Shown: positions 46,507 to 57,769 of the stretch, piece by piece
Layout of the letters: the number at the start of each line of letters is the position of its first letter
How positions within the stretch are numbered: the stretch's first letter is position 1
Origin: Aquatica leii
Lineage: Eukaryota; Arthropoda; Insecta; Coleoptera; Lampyridae
Assembly (NCBI GenBank): GCA_035610365.1
Contig: CM069432.1
Span: forward strand, 184,931,027-184,995,026
Length of the DNA: 64,000 nucleotides
Direction: 5' to 3'
Program-made: the position numbers and the translations under genes
The notes under the pieces: generated by a model
The model's database searches: none
The model's input: only the letters and a program-made list of their open reading frames with translations
What the model was told of the DNA's origin: nothing

Positions 46507-47960
46507 ACTGTCGAGGCAGGAGTGATGGTTCTTTATATGACTCGACTAAAAAAATACGATGTGTCATTGACTTTATAATTGATCACGCTCAGAACGAAGA
46601 AAGACCATATTTAAAATTAGACATTTTGGGAGTAAAACTGTTAGGATTACTGGATTCTGGAGCAACGCGTACAATTTTAGGTGGAAAAGGATGGCAGATT
46701 TTACAGGAATTAGGTATTCGGTTAGATACTACTAAGACAATTACGTGTACTGTTGCCAATGGTGGAAAATGTGAAAGTATAAGTTCTTGTACAGTACCTA
46801 TTGGCGTGAAAGGAAAAGTAAAGTTAGTTGAACTTTTGGTTGTTCCTGAGCTACCTCATACTTTACTACTTGGTGTTGATTTTTGGAAAATTATGGGAAT
46901 AGTTCCGGACTTGCGCAAAGGTGAATGGTTCTTTTATGATCAACCTGAGATCCTAATAGATACGTTTGAGCGTTTTGACGATAAATCTGTTTTGACTTTA
47001 GAAGAACAACGTGAGCTTCAAGAAATAATAGACCAAAATTTTGCCGCTATGGAAGGAGAAATAGGATGTACAAATCTAGTTGAACATAAAATTGTCACAC
47101 AGTCACCACCGATTAAACAACGATATTACCCAGTTTCACCCATCATGCAATCACACATTAACAAAGAATTAGATGAAATGCTGGAAAAAGGAATTGTGGA
47201 AAAATCAAACAGCGGATGGTCTTCGCCAATCCTCCTAGTAAAGAAGAAAGATGGTGGATATAGGTTTTGTGTTGATTACAGAAAACTGAACGCTGTAACC
47301 GAAAGAGACTCCTACCCACTGCTATATATATCTCATATCTTAGATAAACTAAACGATGCACGTTATATTTCGACATTGGACATTAAGTCTGCCTATTGGC
47401 AAGTTCCGGTTTCTGTTGATTCTGGACCAATGACTGCATTTACGGTTCCTGGAAGAGGTTTGTTTCAATTTTGCAGAATGCCTTTTGGCCTTCACAACGC
47501 GCCTGCAACTTGGCAGAGGCTGATTGACACTGTTTTAGGACCAGAATTAGAGCCATCAGTATTCGTTTATTTAGACGACGTCGTAATTGTAACGCAAACG
47601 TTTCAAAAGCATTTGGAAGTTCTGGAAGAGGTTTCTAAAAGGTTACGGAATGCTAAATTGACTGTCAGTATTGAAAAGTGTAAATTCTGCAGAGCACAAA
47701 TGGAATTTTTAGGTTACGTTGTAGATAGGAAGGGATTGCGGATGAACCCGGAAAAAGTGAAAGCGATGTTAGAAATACCAGCTCCAAAAAACGTAAAAGA
47801 TGTTCGTCGAACAATAGGCTTGTTTTCTTGGTATCGGCGATTTATCCCCAATTTTTCGTCTATTCTTTCGCCAATCACAGGTCTTGTGAAGAAAAATTCT
47901 AAATTTTTTGGACCGCAGATTGTGACGCTGCCTTTACAAAGATTAAAGAACATTTGGTGA
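46470..47960 (+). pseudogene. pol of element B: protease and reverse transcriptase
   Basis: This frame overlaps gag by 37 bases in the -1 frame, consistent with ribosomal frameshifting in Gypsy elements. Protease active site: LGLLDSGATRTILGG (about residue 62). RT: KGIVEKSNSGWSSPILLVKKK, FCVDYRKLNAVT, STLDIKSAYWQVPV, FCRMPFGLHNAPATWQ and the catalytic VYLDDVVIV (about residue 367). Then LGYVVDRKGLRMNP and GLFSWYRRFIPNFS lead into the RNase H region. The frame ends in 15 aberrant residues because one T appears to be missing from the T-run at about 47901-47906; the true continuation is one frame over. RT itself looks intact. Confidence 0.85.
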
Positions 47961-48538
47961 CTGCACCTGTCTTATCCTGTCCTGATTATAGTCTTCCCTT
48001 TGAGATTCAGACTGATGCGTCGGCATTTGGTATTGGCGCTGTGCTTTGTCAATCACATCCTGATGGCAATAAAGTGATCGCGTACTTAAGCCGTTCATTA
48101 ACTAAACAAGAACGAAACTATTCAACTACTGAAAGGGAGTGTTTGACAGTGTTGTGGGCTGTTGAAAAATTGAGACCATACATTGAAGGTATACCTTTTA
48201 CGGTAATTACTGATCATTATTCCCTTGTTTGGTTGCAAAATTTAAAAGACCCTAGTGGTAGATTGGCTAGATGGGCAGTGCGACTGCAACAGTACGATTT
48301 CCAGATAAAACATCGTAAAGGAAAAGAACATTTAGTTCCTGACGCTTTATCCAGATCCGTACCAATTATAGATGCAATTGATGTCCAAAAGCCTGTTCAA
48401 GATCGGTGGTATCTAAGGATGTGTAACCAAATAGAAAGTAAACCTATTCACTATTCAAACTGGAGGTTACTTGATGGGCAGCTGTACAAGTATGTCAAAC
48501 CTAATTATAGAGAGTTGTCGAGTGAAGCAGATTGTTAG
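47907..48538 (+). pseudogene. pol of element B: RNase H
   Basis: After the T-run shift the frame continues as DCDAAFTKIKEHLVTAPVLS, then the RNase H core: FEIQTDASAFGIGAVLCQ, NYSTTERECLTVLWAVEKLRPY, FTVITDHYSLVWL, and HRKGKEHLVPDALSR. These carry the expected Asp, Glu, Asp and Asp residues. It stops at TAG 48536-48538, where the family has an aromatic residue before KIVLPKE, so this is a nonsense codon inside the polyprotein. It would remove the RNA strand during reverse transcription. Confidence 0.85.
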
Positions 48539-49302
48539 AAAATAGTGCTTCCAAAGGAATCTAGGTCCGCAGCTTTGTATGATGTCCACGATTCGCCTCT
48601 TGGTGGTCACATGGGGGTTTATAAAACATATGGCCGCTTGACAGAAAAGTATTATTGGCCGAAGATGCGAAGCGATGTTGCTAGGTATTTCCATTAAGGA
48701 CCGTTAGCGCCGACATGGTAGTAAAGAAATTAGAAGAAGAAGTGTTTCTAATGTTCGGAGTGCCAAAAGTAATCATCTGTGACAACGGAGCTCAATATAG
48801 ATCACGACAACTTAAGAAATTGCTTGGGACATATAAAACCAGGATGAAGAACACCGCTCTTTATCATCCAGCAGCAACGCAGTTGTCTCCCTATTTTGTC
48901 AATTTTGGACGTCATATGGTTTTGTGTGGAGATGACTATGACAATAAAGTTCTAACTGAAGATTTTAAGCAAATCCCAGAGAGCATACCTAAAGATGAAG
49001 CTATGCAAAAAATGTTCAAAGATGTCCGTGAACGTCCAGTCAACGCTTCAAAGAAAGCTGCTGAAACCTATAACTTAAGAAGACGACATGTTGAGTACCT
49101 ACCTAACCAACCGGTTTGGAGAAAAAATTACGTGTTGTCTGATGCTTCTAGGTATTTCTCAAAAAAATTGGCTCCGAAATATATTGGTCCCTTGTACGTC
49201 AAGAAGAGAGTATCACCGTGGATGTATGAACTTGTTGACGAACACGGTCAGTCGAAAGGAATATGGTCAGCAAAAGACTTGAAACCAACGAACGAGGATT
49301 AG
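48539..49302 (+). pseudogene. pol of element B: integrase remnant
   Basis: The first piece (48539-48695) has the start of the zinc-binding domain: HDSPLGGHMGVYKT...KYYWPKMRSDVARYF. The sequence then jumps to ADMVVKKLEEEVF...VIICDNGAQYRS. The rest of HHCC, the first catalytic Asp and neighbouring strands are missing. A second gap after YHPAATQ removes the catalytic Glu region before LSPYFVNFGRHM. The C-terminal part (NYVLSDASRYFSKKLAPKYIGP, then a KDLKP end) is preserved to TAG at 49302. Only one of three catalytic residues (DNG) remains. This copy cannot integrate unaided. Confidence 0.85.
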
Positions 49303-49330
49303 TGTTTACGTGGTAAACACTCTTGAAGTT

Positions 49331-49339
49331 AGGGGGGGA
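49331..49339 (+). other. Polypurine tract of element B
   Basis: AGGGGGGGA lies two bases before TGTTACG, the start of the 3' LTR. It is the usual plus-strand primer and fixes the left edge of the 3' LTR. Confidence 0.75.
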
Positions 49340-49340
49340 T

Positions 49341-51237
49341 TGTTACGTTTTAATTTCTAATTAAAACAAAGTACACATTTTTTTCGTTTATTGTACATAA
49401 GTTCTTATTGTATTATTTTTTGTGTCTTCCATTTACTTGTCGATTATTCATACGCCTAATTATTGATCATTAAAGTTTCCTAAATCAAAGAGGTTTTGTT
49501 TACATTTTGAAATGCCATTGACTTTTGTTTACTTACCTGGTTAGGAATTTCTAATTTATAGATCTTCAAACTACGCATTGTACTAATTTTCCTTTAGTTT
49601 TAGTATCAATTATATTTGTTCTCTATTTAGGTTAGTTATAATAGCAATCTTCATAATTGTAAATTATTTTGTGTTTTAGTGGTAGCCATTTTCTTTTCTG
49701 TCGTGAAGTGAATTTAGTTCGGCATGTTCCGTAATGCGCTATCGGGGAAGTCGTTTGCCAAAGCCGTGCGCGTTTGCATTATTTTTCACCGTACATGCAT
49801 TATCGTTTTGTTTGTACTTTCATTGGTTTTTTTTCTACCCGTTTATGTTTGACTGCTTTTTATTAATTGTGTTTAATCAATTCCAATTATCAAAGTTTCA
49901 CTTTTCTGGTTAAATTTAGTATTATTATTAACATTTATATTCTCCGTATGAGCACGGCACTGTCTCCTTTTTGGCGGTTTCTAAGACCTTTACACTCGAG
50001 TTTTTTAAAGATACGATATTTTACGTTTTCAATGTCATTATTGGTTTTTGATGTGGTGTGGCAACACATGGTTCATCTTTTATGGCAAATTTTGAATTTA
50101 GAAATTACTGCCTTCTGAATTAATCAGGATCTAGAGCCATTGTGTTATTTTACTCTTACTAATCGCTCGTTATTATTGTGAAAGAAAACAAGAGTAACCT
50201 ATTTAATTGGGGATTAATGAGTCGCAACCACAAGGCCAGTTATCACTTTTTTGGGACTTTTACATCGAACCCTCTCGAGGTAGGTTTGAAGATTTTAATT
50301 GTTCAGACAGTTTTCGTCATAGTTTTTTTTTATATTTTTAGGGTTCTTTCCCAGGGCGTAAAATTTTCACTCTCGCCATTATCGTTGGTAGTAACATTAA
50401 ACGACTGCTATTTGATAAGAATTTTATCGACGGCCATTTTCTTCAAGTCGACGTTAAGGTCAGATAATTTTCTATTTTACTATTACGCCAAAGAAGATTA
50501 TAAATCGGACGCCGTTGTATCGTCGTTAATGCACGTTCGCTGCCACCTCATTTGTAATAAGACATTATATTTTTCTTATTGTACAGTAGTAATATTGTTT
50601 AACCTTTTTGCTTCACTTTTTTTTATTAACATTATTGTAGATTGTATTGCACCAAGCATTTATTTACTTTTAGTTAAGTCAGATATTTTTTTTTATTATT
50701 ATTAATTTTACCTTGTTTGAGTGGATGTCGCATCCCCACGTTAGCTGCATGTTACTTCATTTGATTTGTAACGGAATTCGCGCCATTGCTTACGTAAGCC
50801 ACGGTTGCCGATTTATTTGGTATTTCCGGTCAAAAATAATTATTTCATACGTGACTCGTGACCGCGTTTGGGGTGCCCGTTTACTTACGAAAGGTAAATT
50901 AGCGAAAGTTATTTATTTATTATTATTGTATTGCTTATTGATGTTAGCAAATCTACATTTGTTTAATTTTATTTCTAAAATAATTATTTGTTTAATTGTA
51001 CTGGTTTTTTTTATTGGCTTCCACAACACTGTTCATTTAGGTGACACCCGTTTAGGGGTTGGTGGTGTGTCAATTTCATTGACGTTTTAGGAAGGGTTTG
51101 GAACGGGTATTCGACCCCTTGGCGCCCATTTATTTTTATTTAAAAAAAAATCTTAGAGAACCCACGCCGTCTCCACTGTAAGGTTAGCCGCGGCGGTCCA
51201 ACCCCAACTTCTACGTCCACTCGTGGTGGTCGTATCA
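49341..51237 (+). repeat. 3' LTR of element B, full length (about 1.9 kb)
   Basis: It starts TGTTACG and ends CGTATCA, an imperfect terminal inverted repeat (6 of 7). At 1,897 bases it is long for a Gypsy LTR. It contains an ATG frame of 162 codons at 50217-50705 with several hydrophobic stretches and another at 50713-51090. Neither matches a known family, and the second also lies in the retained part of the 5' LTR. I do not annotate them as genes. Confidence 0.75.
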
Positions 51238-54200
51238 ACATTGCTTGTCACAAACGCCTTATTGTAACTGAAGTAGGTACTTAAGTTAAACACAGCAAAT
51301 ATCATATAGTTTTCTAAATTTTTACTTTTTGAAATAATAAAATATTGTACTTACAGCAAGCAATTTTATTGTTTATGTTTATTTATAGAATAGTTACAGT
51401 TTATACTTACAAAGCGAATGCGAATCGTAAACATCAACCGTGAATTAAATTCAATGTTATATCACCTTAATTTGCACTTACGATGTTTTTTTAAAGACGG
51501 CAGTTAACAGTAAATAAATAGGAATTTTTCTGAAAATTCTTGATCAACCACAATAGCGATTTAAAAAACTTTTAAAGAACTTGATATATAAAATCTTTGC
51601 GCGTGTATGTATTAAAATTTATTAAATCATTAAAAGATACCGATAGTCGTTGTGAAACAGCTTAGCAATTGTGAAAAAAACGGTATTATATATAATTACT
51701 CGATCATTATTAAAACTTACAAAATTACTAAGCGATTTACGGCAAATTACAAAAAAATGGAACTGCTCCAAGAACTTTATAATATGAACACCTAACTAAT
51801 ATACACTCATTAAAAAACTTGGGTGAATCAATTTAACATTAAGACCCATTAAATTTTTTAAAATTGCATCCAAACACAAAAAGAAAATGGAACTTTTTAG
51901 TAAAGTAAAATAATATTTTAAATCTAGAAGATTAACTAAACTTATTAATATGCAATGTCATTTGATAGGATAAAAAAGGAACAAAACGCGCATAGTAAAC
52001 TACAAAATTCTGTATCAATCTTAGTTACGGAAGAAGTTTATGTTGGAACTAGTCCCACTTAAAATTGGGAACGTCAATTATTTTTTGCACAGCCAATATA
52101 GTACTAACATTTTTGTTTGCGATGTAACATACTTATTGACGTAATATGTATTAAAAACCTCACGTTTGATGATTATAGTTAACCGCATTATAAAAGGAGA
52201 GTTAAATGATATGTAACTAAAATTGCATTGGTAACTTAACTTTTATGTCCAAAGACGATTACTTATATTGAATAGATTGAACTTAAAATCCAGCAGCGTG
52301 TATCATAATTCTACGACGTTTAAAAATTAAATACATACATATGAATAATGCGATTTTTATGATTTTTATTAACCAGTTTTTCTGTAAAATAAGCATGCTG
52401 TTTGTTGGAATAAATTTATTGCTTATCTTATCTACTAAATATGCAATGTGTTTGAAAAAGATACAAATGACGATTTAGGTAAAAAGGTGTTTTAAACAAA
52501 TCTGTGTACAAATTATCTAAGAATATACTGTCATCACAAATCTATTACTTTCTAAGACTACCTAGAAGTACAGAACAATTTACAATCATTTTCGCCAAGT
52601 TTAATAAATTTTTCAAAAAACATAGTAAACTATAGAGATTACAAAATTTATAAATCACAAAAATAAACATGCTGTAAGGTGCTTATGTTTATTTTTGAAT
52701 TTATATGCTTAGGCTAAATCAGTTTGTGATTGCTAATTTACAAATTTCGTAGTCTAAAAATCAAATGTACCTGTTGGCAATACGTAAAAGTGATAAACTA
52801 CGACGACAGTTAGATGAATATTAGAATATTGAAAAAATACGTTAAACATCAGTTACACGTACATAATTGTAGAAAATTGTTTATTAATTTAGACACCAAA
52901 ACGCACAACAATCCAGTTGATTAATTTATATTTAATTATCATTAGGAATTAAAACGCCTTAGTTACCTTTCAAAACTTAATTTCGTTCAGATGCATACAG
53001 AAAATAGAGTTTTGTTACTTTTATTATCATGGCGTAATTAAGAAGAGCAGTGTATTCAAAAAAAATTGTGTTTGACGTTTTTGCATAAAACACAACTAAT
53101 CCGTTAGCTAATGGTTTCTCATATATACAAGTACGATTTTGCAAGATGACTTATTTTCAATTTTATCAATTCTAAAATATAGATGTGTTTAAACACACAC
53201 TAATAAAGTACTAGTTTGTCCATGTTTACATATTCGCCTGAAGCTGAGTCGCCGCTAGTGTATTTTCTCTTCCAACTCCATATTCTGCCATCTGGTAATA
53301 AAATTAAAAAAACTAAAGTGAAATCATATAGTATTGACAAAGAGTAACTAATTCTATAAAAAGATATCAGTTAGACAAAAAACTCAAAATGTGAGAGAGA
53401 TAGGTCTCACTACCCTTTTAAAGGGACAATTACGTTGAAACTTGAAACTGACATCGGCTTGACATCGTTTTGTCTCTAGTAGTAGTCAAAAGTAGAAAAG
53501 TTGAAAATAAAGTCGATATGTTAAAACTAGACTAAACCCTTTATTATCAAGATTCTAAATCCATCTGGATGTTGTCGACAATTTTAAAAGATTTGTTTAA
53601 TGAAAAGTTTGCTTTAGACAAAATGCGATTACTTTTCTAGTTTTTTAGATGAAAGTAATTGATTGATTTTGATACTCTCATTAAATTAAATGACCAAATA
53701 ACATAATAGCTTTATCAAAATTCATTCCAATGAAACAATGATGATTTTAAGAAGTTTTTCATTACGTCATATATATATACAGAGCACACGAACTGTATTG
53801 AAGAGTTTGACACTGTTTTGACAGGACTTTCCAACTTCTCTTCGTTTAATTCTTTATGATTCAAACAAATATGCTTTTTAAAAATCGGTTTTCCATGAGA
53901 ATTGAAAATTGTGAATATTATCATCTGTTTTTACTAAAGCAAAATGCCTTTAAGTATGTTTGCGAATATTTAATAAGCAAATATTTGAAAAAATTGTAAT
54001 ATTTGTAATAAATTTTCTAACAAGAACAAAAATTTAGACAATACAAATATATTGATTCATTATAAAGCTTACAAATCAAATGAAGCTTTGCCATTTGGTA
54101 GTCTAAAGACGCTTCATGCACCATTTTATAGTTGTATTTACCAATTAGAGTAAATGTCTTTAATAATTTAAAAAAACATTTTTTGGAAAACTTAACCAAC

Positions 54201-54659
54201 AACATGATTACGCTTTTTAAGAAAATCACATAAAAGCATCTGTTTTTAGATTTTTCTGTCATTTATGTGATAAAATTGTATAATAGAATTTATTATTTAT
54301 TAAAATAGTAATTCTAATTTTAGAAATACATTTAGAAAAATAGAAAGTTAAATACTTTAATGAATTGGTAAATTATAATAAAATTAAATAGAATTTTGTG
54401 TTTTTCTTAACAAAATGTAATACAGAGACTTAATGAATCATTGGATCTTACCTGACATATATGTTAAGCAACCAACATTGCTTGGATTGAGTTAACGCAA
54501 AAAAATCACTAATTGAGAAATTTGATTTGTAACCTCTAAATTAAGGTTGAGTAATTTATTAAAAATGACTACAACTTAATAATAATACCTGTTTATTTGA
54601 AATAAAAATAAATAATAACAATTATTTGAAATGTATAACCAATGATCAGTATGTGTTCT
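51238..54659. other. AT-rich stretch, no gene firmly supported
   Basis: Minus-strand frames at 53715-53924 and 54017-54262 have less biased composition (for example KYNYKMVHEASLDYQMAKLH) and could be decayed coding sequence of one gene or element, but I recognise no family. A GC-richer patch lies at 53220-53500. Confidence 0.3.
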
Positions 54660-55330
54660 GCAGCTGTGATACATGTGTTAATTGTTCTCTTTCATTACGA
54701 AGTTTATCAACATTAATATTTTGAATACTATCAGTAATTGCACGTTCCAAGTCTTCAATATTCTGCAGCTGATTTTTATGTACTGTGTTTTAAGGTCCGT
54801 AAAGATAAAAATCTAGTTGCGTAAGATCTGGATATTAAAGAGGATATAACCTTTGGTTTATTATTCTTTTATTGTAAAATTGTTGAATAAATTCAATTGT
54901 AACTCAAGTAGGATGAGTCACTGCATTGTCTTGCTAAAAGTAACCAAATTGAAATTTGTTGTTATTTAGCTGCTTAATAATTGATTCAAGATATTACGGT
55001 AACGTCCTACGTTTACAATATTGTGATAAAATATTAGACCACTTATTTTTTTTCACCATTTTGCAATCCACATACCAACTTTAAAAGGATCCAATGTTGT
55101 TTCTACAAAAATGTGTAGATTTTCTGTCGACCAAGTACAATAATTGTGATTGACGTAATTCTTAATAAACCATAACCTTGTACGGAGTCATCAAAAGGTT
55201 GTTTTTTAATGCTATGTGGCAAGTTTCTACTGATAATCTTAAAAATTGTATGTTTATAATTTACAAATCGAACTTAAAACGACTTTATACGTGGTGTCGC
55301 AAATAATTTTGCGACCAATTTATTAGGTTC
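54660..55330 (-). pseudogene. Mariner/Tc1-like transposase relic
   Basis: The minus-strand translation gives, in order, NYVNHNYCTWSTENLHIF (matching the NRHNxHYWSxENPH block), FVETTLDPFKVGMWIAK, GYFQQDNAVTHPT (second catalytic Asp, preserved), VTIEFIQQFYNKRIINQRLYPL and YPDLTQLDFYLYG (last Asp, preserved), and finally LQNIEDLERAITDSIQNIN near 54750-54700. Several stops and frame changes are present. It belongs to the same superfamily as the fragment at 21.3 kb but a different lineage. Confidence 0.7.
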
Positions 55331-55333
55331 AAT

Positions 55334-55600
55334 CACAAGTTGATTACTTAACTCTGCAGTGGTTCTTTGTTAGATTTTCGTTTGCTTTTTCAAGTATATC
55401 GTTTTCTTTCTTACCTTTTCTGAGCTTAGACCCTGGCTTGGTTCACAAGTTGATTACCTAACTCTGTAGTGGTTCTTTGTTAGATTTTCGTTTGCTTTTT
55501 CAAGTTTATCGTTTTCTTTCTTACCTTTTCTGAGTTTAGAATCTGGCTTGGTTCACAAGTTGATTACCTAACTTTGAGAAATGTTTAGTTAGATTTCGGT
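55334..55600. repeat. 110-bp tandem repeat, about 2.4 copies
   Basis: CACAAGTTGATTAC recurs at 55334, 55444 and 55554, a period of exactly 110. The first two units share nearly all bases, including GTGGTTCTTTGTTAGATTTTCG and CTTTCTTACCTTTTCTGAG (quoted in part). The third breaks off near 55600 and leads into the Penelope-like block. Confidence 0.85.
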
Positions 55601-55740
55601 TGCTTGTTTAATTTCTCCGATTTCTCTCACGCCCTGATGAAACCTCTTACGAAAGTGGGCAAAACGTTGGCAACTTCGGTTACAACATTGACACGGTCCA
55701 AACCCGGAAGACGTTCTTATCTTAGTATAGACTCCGGCCG
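55600..55740 (+). mobile_element. Possible Penelope-like terminal repeat with hammerhead-like motif
   Basis: GCCCTGATGAAACC...GGGCAAAACGTTGGC at about 55631-55672 recalls the CTGATGA...GAAACG core seen in the terminal repeats of Penelope-like elements, which carry hammerhead ribozymes. An imperfect stem (CCTCTT, loop ACGA, AAGTGG) lies between. The GAAA box is changed to CAAAA. It is adjacent to the 110-bp repeats. No Penelope RT or GIY-YIG domain was found beside it. Confidence 0.35.
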
Positions 55741-57037
55741 TGAAAGCTTTTGCTATTACAAACATCTTATAGACTACAGTTTAGATAACTTGGAATGTAT
55801 TGTCAACTCAACACAACACAACAGATTTTAATTTTAATAAATGATATTACCTAAATATGTTGTGATTACATATGGGATTTTGATTTTTACAAACATGAAT
55901 AACTTTATTCTACATAATATAGAAAAATGGTAAGATTACAATGTCATTACAAAAAAGTATATAACTGCTTAATAGTATTAATCAAAATTTAACTAATCAG
56001 ATATTTATTTTTCTGTTTGAAAACATCGTTTAATGCACGACATTTAAAAGTCGTCTTTTTGTGCACAAACTCATGTTTGTATTTCACCTTCCTTGGTACC
56101 TTTTATTCAATTTTTAGTCCTGATAGAATTTCTTTTCTGTTTGCTCATTTGTACAAGATTTTCTTGAATATTTTTAAGAATTTTTTCATAATTTTGTAAA
56201 TTTTGGTTTCTCAAAAAGTTGTTCATTAAACTTAAAAGCAATAAAAGCTTTTCTTTCAGTAAAACTCATGTGTTGCATTGCTTTGTTCTACCTAATTTAC
56301 TATGGAAAAGTATTATTTTGTCTGACCTCGTTAAACTTTCATCTACAATATTACTTGATCTTAGTGTAAGATTGTATCAAAAAAGACTTTCTTGTAAAAT
56401 AGAGTTTAGAAAGCGCAAGTTTCGTACTAAATCATTGAGTTTAGATCGAGTGAATTAATTTTCCAGTTATAATATTTACAGAGAGATTATTATTATTAAT
56501 GAATCTATTGACCATACAATCTGAAATTAAAGTCTACGTAAACAAACAAAAAGTATTTTACTTAAAAATAACTGAACTAAGAACTACTAAAGAATATAAA
56601 AATAAAGGTTAACTAGCAATTGTTTACAAAATAATTACATTTAGAAGCCATAATTTTGTACTAAATTGAACACTCTATGTTACGCCACTGTTTTTTGTAG
56701 TAATGCAATAATTAGAGTTTTACTACGCCAATGTTTTTAGAAGATCATGCAGAAAGGTTTTGCCCATCAGTCCTTTTCAAGTTACGCGTACTCTATGTTT
56801 TAGCTTATACTTGTACGTCGCAACATTTATTTAATCTCTTAAAAAGTTGTTAAACAAAAATATTTCGTTTTTTTGTAAATCTCTTCAAATGTTAATTTTT
56901 TGCATAAAACGTTAACAGGAAAAGTTTTATATTTAAAATGTTAAAATTCTTTTTATTCCAACTACATTTTTAAAGATGTAAATTTTGTTACTATAGCCAC
57001 TCTTTCATATGATCTATTGTTATGTTTATTTTGAATA
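55741..57037. other. AT-rich spacer, no gene supported
   Basis: Open frames at 56017-56199 and 56219-56458 have low-complexity products rich in Phe, Leu, Ser and Lys. No family is recognised. Confidence 0.35.
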
Positions 57038-57042
57038 CTCAC

Positions 57043-57311
57043 TGTAACTTATTATTTGATTGTTATTCATTTGTGCCGGTTAGTTTAAGGAAGAGTGGGG
57101 TAAAAATGCACAATTTGTAGAAAGAAGGGATTCCGCAAGCATTTGAGTTGAGGGCAGTTCGCTTTTGGCAATTGTCGCCGCATGATCAAAATAAATATAT
57201 GTTAAAGTACGAGTTTTATTTAATTTTCAACAATTTAAGATTAAGCTCGTCCAAGTCACCAGAACCAGCTACTATCGAAGGATTCGTTTCTATAACGAAT
57301 ACATCATTACA
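57043..57311 (+). repeat. 5' LTR of the BEL/Pao element
   Basis: TGTAACTTATTATTTG...ACATCATTACA gives TG...CA ends and 269 bases. It is identical by eye to 63004-63272. The same-strand open frame inside both LTRs is incidental. Confidence 0.93.
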
Positions 57312-57769
57312 TTTGGTCCTACGAGTCGAATATTTACCGACATCAAAGGATACCGGCTCACCGCAGCGCTTCTATGGTCTTGGGTCATCAGCACCGCTAT
57401 TTCAAGACGTTCACGGTCCTTCTTAAAAAATCTATCAATAAAGGATTCAACCATCGCATCATCGCATGTGCCTCCAGGTCAGTCCTACAATTTCCATTTA
57501 TTTCTTGTTAAGTTACTTTGATTCTAATCTGCGTTATTTTTAGTTAAACAAGTATAGTTTTAAATTTTTGCTAACGCTTGCTTTACGATACTTGTCTTTG
57601 TAACACCGATACGGTTGCGGCACGTTACAAACACTCGTACGCTAAGAAATTCGTTCTTTGTCGGTACAAGCCATTTACCTGGCACTTCGTTTCAAAGTAT
57701 TTGCCCGTTCCTTAATAACGGACACTCTTGTGTACGTATTTATTTTAAAACTTTTACTTAATCTTTAAC
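57312..57769 (+). other. 5' untranslated leader of the BEL/Pao element
   Basis: It lies between the LTR and the gag ATG. It contains a pyrimidine-rich, GC-richer segment and no conserved protein. Confidence 0.6.
57314..57330 (+). other. Putative primer binding site of the BEL/Pao element
   Basis: TGGTCCTACGAGTCGAA begins two bases after the LTR. It has the TGG start expected of a site complementary to a tRNA CCA end. The primer tRNA was not identified. Confidence 0.4.

Larger units (their letters stand above)
44164..51237 (+). mobile_element. Gypsy retrotransposon with long LTR (element B)
   Basis: The element comprises a truncated 5' LTR, a primer site, gag, overlapping pol (PR, RT, RNase H, remnants of integrase), a G-rich polypurine tract and a full 3' LTR. 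No envelope gene is present. LTR copies differ at about five positions over their shared 552 bases, so insertion is recent. Even so the coding region carries two nonsense codons, a 1-base deletion and two integrase deletions. The missing left part of the 5' LTR means a target-site duplication cannot be tested. Confidence 0.85.

Noticed and set aside
55334-55600. CRISPR-like array
   Set aside because: The repeat units abut with no unique spacers and the context is eukaryotic; this is a tandem duplication.
55604-55831. Open frame of 75 codons (LMKPLTKVGKTLATSVTTL)
   Set aside because: It spans the Penelope-like non-coding terminal motif. The CTGATGA...AAAACGTTGG string explains the sequence better than a protein.
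57148-57426. Open frame of 92 codons, partly repeated at 63109-63330
   Set aside because: It starts inside the BEL/Pao LTR and runs into unrelated sequence on each side; it is not a gene.
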